Below are positions 29,209-36,256 of a stretch of DNA of 36,256 nt, in pieces. The stretch is from a virus. Where the stretch lies: IMG/VR virus record IMGVR_UViG_3300022748_000029, positions 1-36,256 of that record; one strand, written 5' to 3'. Under the pieces are notes generated by a model. The model did not search any database, had not been told where the DNA came from, and saw only the letters and a program-made list of their open reading frames with translations. Within the stretch, counting starts at the first letter, position 1. Every line of letters begins with the position of its first letter. Position numbers and translations under genes: made by a program.

Positions 29209-30903
29209 ATGTGCGACACCGGCCCATCAGCACCACCAGCACCAAATTACGCAGCAGCGGCTAGAGAAACCGCTCAGGGTAACGCAAATGCAGCTCGTAT
29301 TGCCCAGTATGGCAATATGGTCAATCAAGTTACGCCGCAAGGTACTGTCACCTATAACCCGTCAACTCGAGGTTATATGGATGAAAAAGGCAATACAATA
29401 TCAATAGATGCTTATAACGCATTAAAAAATAAAAAAGGTTATTCGCCTTTAGAACAGTGGACACAATCGGTCACTTTATCGCCTGACCAACAAGCTTTAT
29501 ACGACCAATCTGTTGCAATGAACAAAGAGCTGGGCAATATTGCTCAGTCTGGTTTGGCGTATGTTAAAGATGCAATGGGCAATCCAATCAAGCCCAAATT
29601 TGATGTTGTTGGCAATGCTCCTACTACATTTAGTCAAATGACTTCTAATGTTGACAGGCCTGATTTACAGACAGAAGTTGGCGATGCTGGAAGAATTCAA
29701 CGGTCAGTAAATGATTACACTGGCGATGTACAACGTCAATCCGGTGCAAATGAACAGGCTAATGCCAATGTTTATCAGACATTAGGCCAATTACAAACAA
29801 GGGTGCAAAATCCTGAGTTATTAGCGCAAGACACCACAAACGCTTTGTACAAAGCGAACACACAGTATTTAGACCCGCAATTTGAGCAGGCACAATCTAA
29901 GCTAGAAAATCAATTGGCGAATCAAGGTATAACCAGAGGTTCTGAGGCATATAACAATGCCATGCAAAACTTTGGTAATCAAAAGCAACAAGCTTATGAA
30001 TCTGCAAGAAATCAAGCAATAGCGGGTGGTACACAAGCTGCACAAGGCATGTTTGGTATGAATCTTCAGGGCGGTCAATTTGCTAATCAAGCACTTGGTC
30101 AACAATTTGGCCAATCTGTTACACAACAAGAATTGGCTAATGCTGCGGCTAATCAAAACAATCAATTGGCGCTGGCCAATCAGCAAGCCTACAACCAAGC
30201 GATTGCTCAGCAATATGGTCAAGGATTGGGCGCTGCTAATTTTGCTAATCAAGCACAGCAACAACAATACGACCAGTTGCTTAATAATGCCAATTTCAGA
30301 AATGCTGCACTACAAGGCATGTTCGGTATGGGCATGCAAAACGCTGCTCTTAACAATCAAGTTCAAAACCAAGCATTTGCACAAGGTTTATCAAACGCTC
30401 AATTGCAAAATGCGGCTTCTCAGCAAGATATTTCGCAACAACAAACCTTACAGCAAGCGCCCATCAATATGCTTAATGCCGTTAGAACTGGTCAGCAATT
30501 ACAGGCAGCACAAATACCGCAAGTCGGTGTTTCTCAACCGGGTCAATTGGCTAACTGGCAAGGGGCTGACATGTTAGGCGCGGCACAAGCTCAAGGACAA
30601 TATAACCAAGGTATTTATAACGCACAATCTGCGGCTGATGCACAAAAGGTAAGTGCGGGAATTGGGGCTATTGGTTCAATTGGCGGTGGTTTTGCTGCGA
30701 AGTCAGACATTCGACTCAAGAAAAACATTGTGCGATTGGGTACTCATAAAACATTGGGCATCGGCCTTTATAAGTGGGATTATATCTGGGATTATCCTGG
30801 TTACGGTGTCATGGCTCAAGAACTTGAACAAGTTATGCCTGAAGCTGTGTTTACGATGCCTGATGGCTATAAAGCTGTTAATTACTCAATGCTGGGGGCG
30901 TAA
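29209..30903 (+). CDS. Gln/Ala/Asn-rich virion protein with C-terminal S74-type chaperone domain
   Basis: 564 aa. The N-terminus (MCDTGPSAPPAPNYAAAARE) and the long Gln/Ala/Asn-rich middle (many QQ, NQ and AN repeats, about residues 150-460) fit an ejection protein. From about 499 to the end is an S74 intramolecular chaperone: SDIRLKKNIVRLG with its conserved Ser, then LYKWDYIWD, GVMAQELEQVMPEAV and a YKAVNYSMLGA finish. Such domains help trimerise fibre-like proteins and cut themselves off. Having one on a Gln-rich internal-type protein is unusual. It directly precedes three more ejection-type genes. Confidence 0.75.
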   Translation: MCDTGPSAPPAPNYAAAARETAQGNANAARIAQYGNMVNQVTPQGTVTYNPSTRGYMDEKGNTISIDAYNALKNKKGYSPLEQWTQSVTLSPDQQALYDQSVAMNKELGNIAQSGLAYVKDAMGNPIKPKFDVVGNAPTTFSQMTSNVDRPDLQTEVGDAGRIQRSVNDYTGDVQRQSGANEQANANVYQTLGQLQTRVQNPELLAQDTTNALYKANTQYLDPQFEQAQSKLENQLANQGITRGSEAYNNAMQNFGNQKQQAYESARNQAIAGGTQAAQGMFGMNLQGGQFANQALGQQFGQSVTQQELANAAANQNNQLALANQQAYNQAIAQQYGQGLGAANFANQAQQQQYDQLLNNANFRNAALQGMFGMGMQNAALNNQVQNQAFAQGLSNAQLQNAASQQDISQQQTLQQAPINMLNAVRTGQQLQAAQIPQVGVSQPGQLANWQGADMLGAAQAQGQYNQGIYNAQSAADAQKVSAGIGAIGSIGGGFAAKSDIRLKKNIVRLGTHKTLGIGLYKWDYIWDYPGYGVMAQELEQVMPEAVFTMPDGYKAVNYSMLGA

Positions 30904-31304
30904 TGACACCATTCGACCAATATAACCAAAGCTCTGGACAACCTTATTTGCGTCCGGCAACAGGATACATTGACGAATCACAAAGAGCCGCACTTGCTGC
31001 TGCTTTGCGTCAAGGGCCAATGCAAGCTCAGCAACGCTCAAGTAAAAGCCCTATTTCTCCAGAAATGGCTAATAAATTTGCTGATTGGGCTTTAGGATTA
31101 GGAAAAGAAGGCTTGCCAAATAGCTCACAAAATGTCGGTGTAAATGCTGTTACACCTGATTTTCAATCTGGCAATTATGGCGCACCTACCATGAACATGA
31201 CTGGTGCAGGGTCTATTACACCTAACTTTAATTCAACTAATAATTTTCAAACGCCTATGATGCAACAGGGGTTCAATCCTTCTATGTTTAAGGGGATTTA
31301 TTAA
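30903..31304 (+). CDS. Small Gln/Asn-rich virion-region protein
   Basis: 133 aa, with one-base overlaps with both neighbours. Pro/Gln/Asn-rich low-complexity sequence (YNQSSGQPYLRPATGYIDES; TNNFQTPMMQQGFNPSMF) and one helical piece (MANKFADWALGLGKEGL). Composition resembles linkers of ejection proteins. I do not recognise a family. Probably a structural or ejected accessory protein of the following gene product. Confidence 0.5.
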   Translation: MTPFDQYNQSSGQPYLRPATGYIDESQRAALAAALRQGPMQAQQRSSKSPISPEMANKFADWALGLGKEGLPNSSQNVGVNAVTPDFQSGNYGAPTMNMTGAGSITPNFNSTNNFQTPMMQQGFNPSMFKGIY

Positions 31305-32497
31305 TGGCTAGTTTATATGACGAACGTGTTTTAGGCGCACAACAACGGGCTGAGTTTGCTCGCAAGCTTCGAGAATCTTCCAATCAGCCTGCTGGCCAAA
31401 TGGTATCCGGTTGGTATGTGCCTAACACGGGTGGCGCTGTTGTAGATGCCTTGCGTAATATTATGGGCGCTTATCAAGAGCGTGAAGCTAAAGATGAATT
31501 AAAAAACATCCAAAGGGAAAAACTGCAATCCACTATTCAAGCTATGAATCAAGCTGGAATTCAAGCGCCTGAATCAATGCTGAAAGAAGCTGGCACACCT
31601 GAAGTCAAACCCGGCATGTGGGACAGATTGACAGCGACTTTAAGAGGCGAAGAGGCTAAAGGAACACCAGCGCAACCTTATCAGCAAAATGTTGCTCAAA
31701 ACGCAACTCCAGAGCAAAGAGAAGCTGGCTTGATGAATTTGCTGCAAGTGAATCCTGAGGTGGCCTCTGGCGCTATTGGCTTATATAACGCATCAACTAA
31801 TCGAGCTTTAACTAAAGCTGAAAAAGAATATCAACATGCAAAAGATGTTCAAGAGCAAGAATGGAAACAAAAAACATACGAAGAAGGTAGGGCAGACCGT
31901 CTTGCTAGAGAAACTGCTGATAGAGATTTAAGAGCTGCTATTGCTGGAAATAAACAGCCACAATCCCAGTATGAATATAAGGAAATAAACGGACAGCCAT
32001 TTAGTTTTAATCGGTTTACAAATCAATTAAGTCCAGTTCAATCACCTGAATCCGCTGGATTCCCTGTAAAAAAATTGAGTCCTGAGCAGCAAAAAATACA
32101 AGATGCTAATGACGCAATTGAAATACTTAAGGAAGCTGCCCCATTAGTTAATAAATCAACATCAAGCGGCATTGGAGCTGGAATTGATTATGCCGCGTCT
32201 TTAATCGGGAAAAGCACAGATGGCGCCGACGTTGCGGCACAGCTTAAGGTTTTAGGTGGTTCACTTGTTGCCAAAATGCCGAAAATGTCTGGGCCTCAAT
32301 CAGATAAAGATGTTCTGCTTTATAAAGAAATGGCAGGAAGAATCGGAGACCCAACAGTTCCAGCATCGCAAAAAATAGCTGCCATGAATTCAATAAACCA
32401 ATTGCAATCTAAATACGCTGGTGTTGAACCGGCACAATTGCAATTTGATGAAAAACCCGCGCAAGGTTCATGGAAAATAACTCCAATGGGACAATAA
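31304..32497 (+). CDS. Helical ejection-type virion protein
   Basis: 397 aa. Largely helical and Gln/Ala/Lys-rich (ALRNIMGAYQEREAKDELKN; YEEGRADRLARETADRDL), with a short glycine-rich part (SSGIGAGIDYAASLIGKSTD) and a conserved-looking C-terminal unit (KKLSPEQQKIQDANDAIEIL; KMPKMSGPQSDKDVLLYKEM). The composition and location after the Gln-rich S74 protein fit internal virion proteins that form a channel across the host envelope. No enzymatic motif seen. Confidence 0.6.
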   Translation: MASLYDERVLGAQQRAEFARKLRESSNQPAGQMVSGWYVPNTGGAVVDALRNIMGAYQEREAKDELKNIQREKLQSTIQAMNQAGIQAPESMLKEAGTPEVKPGMWDRLTATLRGEEAKGTPAQPYQQNVAQNATPEQREAGLMNLLQVNPEVASGAIGLYNASTNRALTKAEKEYQHAKDVQEQEWKQKTYEEGRADRLARETADRDLRAAIAGNKQPQSQYEYKEINGQPFSFNRFTNQLSPVQSPESAGFPVKKLSPEQQKIQDANDAIEILKEAAPLVNKSTSSGIGAGIDYAASLIGKSTDGADVAAQLKVLGGSLVAKMPKMSGPQSDKDVLLYKEMAGRIGDPTVPASQKIAAMNSINQLQSKYAGVEPAQLQFDEKPAQGSWKITPMGQ

Positions 32498-32498
32498 A

Positions 32499-34109
32499 AT
32501 GCCTAGTTTTGAAATTACAGCACCAGACGGAAGAAAATATGCAATTGATGCACCTGAAGGCGCTACGCAGGAACAGGCGTTAGAGCATTTTAAGGCTAAT
32601 TGGAAGCCAGAAACCGATACGTCTGCATTAAAAAGATTTGGCCAAGGATTATTAGAGCCAGTAGAAGGTCTTGGACAAATAGCGGCTCAAGGCATTGCTG
32701 CGGCTGCTCCAAATACGGAAGCTGGCAGATTTGCTCAACAACATTTGGAATTTGGCAAACAACAAAGACTAGCGCAAGAAGCTGCCAATCAAGCCGCTAA
32801 TGTAGGAACTAATTATGCAGGAATGGCGGGCAATGTATTAAGCCCAGTTAATTTAATGACTGGTGCTGCAATGAAAGGCGCTCCATTGATTTCTCAAGGG
32901 GTGCGTGGCGGCGCTGTTAGCGGCCTGTTATCACCAAATAATGCAGAGGATAATTTTGCTGAAGAAAAAGCCAAACAAATTGGCATGGGCGCTTTAACTG
33001 GAGCAGCAACTGGATTAGGCTCTGATCTTGCAACCGGATTTATTAAAGGCGCTACACCTTCAAAATATGTGGAATTATTGCGAAAAGAAGGAGTTACGCC
33101 AACAGCTGGACAAATATTAGGCGGTGCATGGCAACGAGCTGAAAATAAATTAGAAAGCATTCCTATTCTTGGTGATTTTATTACTAAAGGACATAAAGAA
33201 GGATACGAAGAATACAACAAAGCTATTTTAAATAGAGCATTAAAGCCAATAGGCGAAACCACAGATAAAGTGGGTCGTGAAGGTGTTCAAGAAGTAGAAA
33301 GCAAGTTGAACCAATATTATGACAAAATATTGCCAGAACTTGGATTTTTACCTGACGATGAATTTGTTCAAAAAATGTCAACTATTAAACAAATGGTTGG
33401 TCAATTGCCTAGAAACGAACAAAAGTCATACGCCAATATAATGCAACGTATTGAAAGCCAAGCAAGTCCAAATGGTGGAATGGTTGGCGAAACATTTAAA
33501 GAAGTTGAATCGCTTTTAAATACTGAGGCAAAAAGATTTGGAAAATCTACTGATGCTTATCAACAAAGCCTTGGCGATGCGTTAAGCGAAACTTTAAAAA
33601 CATATCGAGAAGTTTTGCCCAGATCAAATCCTAATTATGCCGATGAATTAACAAAAGCTAATACAGGGTGGGCAAATTATGCTCGTATTCGTGATGCAGC
33701 CAATAGAACATCGGCAGGCGCTAATGAAGGCATATTTTCACCAGCACAATTAGCTCAAGCAGTGAGATCGCAAGACAAAACAGTTGGCAAAGGGGCGTCC
33801 GCTAAAGGTAAAGCTTTGATGCAAGATATTGCTGAAGCCGGTACAAATGTATTATCGCCAAAATATCCAGATTCGGGAACAGCTGGTCGAGCTGCTTTAG
33901 ATTTGGCAGTGGGCGGCGCAGGCTATGCGTTTAATCCTTTAATCCCTGCTGGACTTGCCGCAGCAGGATTGCCATTTGTTGGCGCTGGTAGAAAAGCTAC
34001 TGGAAATCTGTTATTAAACAGACCTGAAGAAGCAAGAAAACTTGCTGATATTTTAAGACAAGGCGCAGCGTATGGTGTTACTGCATCGCCTTACATGGTT
34101 AATCAATAG
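32499..34109 (+). CDS. Large ejection-type virion protein
   Basis: 536 aa. The N-terminus SFEITAPDGRKYAIDAPEGA followed by TQEQALEHFKANW is a small module repeatedly found at the start of podovirus ejection or internal proteins. The middle is helical with glycine-rich amphipathic stretches (GGAVSGLLSP; AAKGAPL-type) that could insert into membranes, then charged helices (EGVQEVESKLNQYYDKILPE; EFVQKMSTIKQMVGQLPRNE). The C-terminus has RAALDLAVGGAGYAFNP and a likely membrane-active tail. No muralytic domain recognised. Likely one of the proteins ejected before DNA. Confidence 0.6.
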   Translation: MPSFEITAPDGRKYAIDAPEGATQEQALEHFKANWKPETDTSALKRFGQGLLEPVEGLGQIAAQGIAAAAPNTEAGRFAQQHLEFGKQQRLAQEAANQAANVGTNYAGMAGNVLSPVNLMTGAAMKGAPLISQGVRGGAVSGLLSPNNAEDNFAEEKAKQIGMGALTGAATGLGSDLATGFIKGATPSKYVELLRKEGVTPTAGQILGGAWQRAENKLESIPILGDFITKGHKEGYEEYNKAILNRALKPIGETTDKVGREGVQEVESKLNQYYDKILPELGFLPDDEFVQKMSTIKQMVGQLPRNEQKSYANIMQRIESQASPNGGMVGETFKEVESLLNTEAKRFGKSTDAYQQSLGDALSETLKTYREVLPRSNPNYADELTKANTGWANYARIRDAANRTSAGANEGIFSPAQLAQAVRSQDKTVGKGASAKGKALMQDIAEAGTNVLSPKYPDSGTAGRAALDLAVGGAGYAFNPLIPAGLAAAGLPFVGAGRKATGNLLLNRPEEARKLADILRQGAAYGVTASPYMVNQ

Positions 34110-34120
34110 GGGAATAACAA

Positions 34121-34840
34121 ATGCCATTTAACGGTTCAGGAACTTATACATTGCCTGCTGGAAATCCTGTTGTCACTGGGACTACCATATCTTCAACAAC
34201 GACTAACAATACAAATTCAGATATTGCAACAGCATTGACGAATTGCGTTACTAGAGATGGACAGTCTACGCCATCGGCTGATTTGCCGATGAATAGCCAT
34301 AAATTAACAGGATTATCCGCTGGAACATCTAATGGCGATTCTGTGCGCTGGGATCAGGTACAATATGTCTTAAATATAGCTAGCGCAGGAACGTCAGGGC
34401 AAGTTTTGACTTCTGGTGGTACTGGTGCGCCAACATGGACTAATGCAGCAACAGGAGATGTCACTTTAACTGGCACTCAAACCTTAACAAATAAAACTAT
34501 TGAAGCCGGTATATTCACTAATGGCTACACTGAAGAAACTGTAACAGCTAATACATCTACAGCTTATACAATTGATTTGGCTAACGGCTCTGTTCAGGTG
34601 TTGACCCTGACAGGCAGCTGCACGTTTACATTTCCAACTGCTACTGCTGGCAAATCATTTATGTTATTGCTTAAACAGGATGCCACAGGTTCTCGTACAG
34701 TTACTTGGCCTGCTTCTGTAAAATGGCCAGCAAGTACAGCTCCTACAATCACAAGCACCGCAAGCAAAGGTGATAAGTATGTGTTTACAGGTGATGGCAC
34801 ATACTGGTGGGGAAGCGTAGCTGGTCAAAACTATTTATAG
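34121..34840 (+). CDS. Tail spike/fibre-like protein
   Basis: 239 aa, with GGGG upstream of the ATG. N-terminus NGSGTYTLPAGNPVVTGTTI, then LPMNSHKLTGLSAGTSNGDS, a common phage tail-fibre adaptor pattern, followed by SGQVLTSGGTGAPTW and TGTQTLTNKTIE. The C-terminal part is beta-rich (TFTFPTATAGKSFMLLLK; YVFTGDGTYWWGSV). It probably is the base of the appendage whose distal protein is encoded next, eight bases downstream. Receptor specificity is likelier in the next gene. Confidence 0.65.
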   Translation: MPFNGSGTYTLPAGNPVVTGTTISSTTTNNTNSDIATALTNCVTRDGQSTPSADLPMNSHKLTGLSAGTSNGDSVRWDQVQYVLNIASAGTSGQVLTSGGTGAPTWTNAATGDVTLTGTQTLTNKTIEAGIFTNGYTEETVTANTSTAYTIDLANGSVQVLTLTGSCTFTFPTATAGKSFMLLLKQDATGSRTVTWPASVKWPASTAPTITSTASKGDKYVFTGDGTYWWGSVAGQNYL

Positions 34841-34848
34841 GGGTCAGT

Positions 34849-36256
34849 ATGTTTTCAAGTAACTCAACACAGGTTAGTTCAGAGGCTAATTACATCGAGG
34901 ATGTATTCTCTACTTATCTCTACACCGGCAACAGCTCTACCCAGACGATTAACAACGGCATTGACTTGGCTGGGAAAGGTGGGATGGTGTGGATAAAATC
35001 AAGAAGCGCGGCTACTACTAATCATCGGATATTTGATACAAATAGGGGCGTTGGGAATTCCATTAGCTCAAATTTAACAACTGCGCAAAGTTTTGCAACT
35101 TCTTCTTTGGATGGTTTTTTATCTTCTGGGTTTTCTATTCAAGGCTTTAACGGAGAAATAAACGATTCTGCGAGAACCTACGCCTCTTGGACATTCCGCA
35201 AGCAACCTAAGTTCTTTGATGTGGTGACTTGGACTGGTAACGGCGCTTCACAAAATATTAGCCATAATCTTGGTTCCCAACCCGGCATGGTTATAGTAAA
35301 ACGCACAAATGCAACTGAAGCGTGGGGTGTGGCGGTAAGACAATCTTCAACAACTTATGCTACGGGGCTTAGCTTAAATACTACGGATGCCGCCGTATAT
35401 CAGGGTGTAACAAGCTACAATACGTACTTTACGTCTACGTATTTTGATGCGTATCGAGTAATAAGCGCCGCTGGTGATAGAAACACTAGCGGGGCCACTT
35501 ATGTTGCCTACCTCTTCGCCCACAACGCAGGAGGCTTTGGCCTGACGGGTACGGACAATGTGATTTCGTGTGGGTCTTATACGGGTAATGGTTCTGCTTC
35601 CGGCCCGACTATTACACTTGGCTATGAACCACAATATCTGATGATTAAAAATGCTTCCGGCACAGGTAACTGGCAAATCATAGATAATATGCGTGGTATG
35701 CCTGTCGGTTCTGCTGACGCGGAACTACAAGCAAATTTATCTAATGCAGAATCATCTGCTGACTATGTTTCACCTAATGCTACTGGGTTTCAAATTGTAT
35801 CTACAAGCACTGAAGTAAACACAAGCGCTTCAACCTACATCTACCTCGCCATCCGCCGTGGCCCGATGCGAACGCCTACGAGTGGGACGCAGGTGTATGC
35901 GCCAACGCTGACGGTGGATACGACCGGTCAACAAATCAACACAGGGTTTCCTGTCGATTTGCAAATAGAAGCCTACCGACCAGGCGGCGGCAACAACTAC
36001 GTGTTTGATCGCCTGCGGGGGATTTCCACGAACAGCACTGAAGCCGGTATGGCGCTGTTTACAAACAGCACCGGAAGTGAGTCCGCGATTGCGTTTACTC
36101 GCTACTTCAACAACACAGGCTTTCAGCAGCCTAGCGGCTCTACGGTGGCTGGCGGCTATATCAACTGGAACTTCCGCCGCGCCCCCGGATTCTTTGACGT
36201 GGTTTGCTATACGGGGAACGGGGTTGCTGGGCGTACTGTTGCACACAGTCTTGGCT
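34849..36256 (+). CDS. Tail appendage protein with DUF7483-like repeats, 5' part (3' end cut by window edge)
   Basis: ATG 34849 after AGGGGTCAG; open to the window edge (469 codons visible). The first module (residues about 20-120) reads YLYTGNSSTQTINNGIDLAG, MVWIKSR, then WTFRKQP; the second starts FFDVVTWTGNGASQN and ends YVAYLFAH; the third starts GFGLTG and ends YLAIRRGP; then a GFPVD region leads to FRRAPGFFDVV of another module. Same repeat family as 3-1340 and continuous with it if the 127-bp repeat is a closure. That would give a 628-aa protein (1887 bases across the junction, in frame). Bases from about 35940 are clearly GC-richer. Probable receptor-binding tail protein. Confidence 0.75.
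   Translation, partial: MFSSNSTQVSSEANYIEDVFSTYLYTGNSSTQTINNGIDLAGKGGMVWIKSRSAATTNHRIFDTNRGVGNSISSNLTTAQSFATSSLDGFLSSGFSIQGFNGEINDSARTYASWTFRKQPKFFDVVTWTGNGASQNISHNLGSQPGMVIVKRTNATEAWGVAVRQSSTTYATGLSLNTTDAAVYQGVTSYNTYFTSTYFDAYRVISAAGDRNTSGATYVAYLFAHNAGGFGLTGTDNVISCGSYTGNGSASGPTITLGYEPQYLMIKNASGTGNWQIIDNMRGMPVGSADAELQANLSNAESSADYVSPNATGFQIVSTSTEVNTSASTYIYLAIRRGPMRTPTSGTQVYAPTLTVDTTGQQINTGFPVDLQIEAYRPGGGNNYVFDRLRGISTNSTEAGMALFTNSTGSESAIAFTRYFNNTGFQQPSGSTVAGGYINWNFRRAPGFFDVVCYTGNGVAGRTVAHSLG
35396..35522. repeat. 127-bp exact repeat of 1-127, right copy
   Basis: Same 127 bases as the window start, in frame inside the tail gene, followed by a diverging but homologous version of the bases found after position 127. 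Circularising here gives a unit length of 35,395 bp. Confidence 0.95.

Noticed and set aside
30080-30577. 165-codon plus-strand frame inside the Gln-rich S74 gene
   Set aside because: It is an off-frame reading of CAA/CAG- and AAT-rich repeats, has Leu/Ile/Lys/Asn-biased nonsense composition, lacks a ribosome site, and overlaps a convincing gene entirely.
35374-36246. Long minus-strand frames opposite the tail gene (100 and 138 codons)
   Set aside because: Antisense shadows of GC-richer repeat-coding sequence; no ribosome sites, Arg/His/Ala-biased composition, and the plus-strand frame has recognisable modules.
1-36256. Search for CRISPR arrays, tRNA genes, integrase, attachment sites or CI-like repressor
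   Set aside because: I saw no regularly spaced direct repeats with unique spacers, no T-arm GTTCGAATC-type sequence with cloverleaf context, and no tyrosine/serine recombinase motifs, so none is reported.

Overview
The window is almost certainly a near-complete genome of a tailed, podovirus-like bacteriophage of a Gram-negative host. The supporting evidence is a packaging, portal, scaffold and capsid block followed by a short-tail block (SU10-type adaptor, nozzle-like protein, Gln-rich and helical ejection-type proteins, tail appendage genes), with no tape measure, tail tube, sheath or baseplate genes, no phage RNA polymerase and no integrase or CI-like repressor. A T4-type lysozyme with clear Shine-Dalgarno sites in front of most genes fits a bacterial, probably pseudomonadotal, host. 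The host cannot be named from sequence alone.

Layout. (1) Positions 1-3051, rightward: the 3' part of a repeat-built tail gene, a tail-fibre assembly chaperone, then a tightly overlapped lysis cassette with membrane proteins and an E-C-T lysozyme. (2) A leftward-facing intrinsic terminator at 3103-3132 ends (3) the leftward early operon, 12644 down to 3171. Its promoter-proximal genes are a recombination and replication set: RecA-like AAA ATPase, DUF669 ssDNA-binding protein, YqaJ exonuclease, a C5-methyltransferase-like protein, SF2 helicase and VRR-NUC nuclease. Its distal part is a string of small overlapping genes, including a secreted SleB-like wall hydrolase, three small DNA-binding-type proteins (two of them paralogous) and a MazG-type pyrophosphohydrolase. 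(4) A divergent promoter region (12645-12742) with antiparallel overlapping promoters and a TGGTT-N9-AACCA dyad. (5) Rightward genes: a small HTH protein, a primase-polymerase/helicase, a phased ATGGTAT repeat array (possible origin or operator), small membrane and zinc proteins, terminase, portal, head accessory genes, scaffold, a reverse-oriented HNH homing endonuclease, the major capsid and cement genes bracketed by two hairpin terminators, then the tail and ejection genes up to the tail gene that runs off the right edge.

The first 127 bases recur exactly at 35396-35522, in the same reading frame of a tail gene. The simplest reading is a circular or circularly permuted genome of 35,395 bp. 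The last 734 bases would then be an alternative, GC-richer version of the same tail-gene segment. The competing reading is a longer gene with an internal duplication and a short unassembled gap. Either way, the left-edge and right-edge tail fragments belong to one gene, and all rightward genes form one arc from 12743 through the edge to 3051, converging on the leftward operon at the 3.1 kb terminator.

Most distinctive content: an ADP-ribosyltransferase-like protein inside the tail structural operon (a candidate virion-delivered effector), the variable tail gene at the window ends, the phased repeat array after the primase, and an S74-type chaperone domain on a Gln-rich ejection-type protein. 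No DNA polymerase gene was found, so the phage probably recruits host replication and adds its own primase-helicase and recombination proteins.
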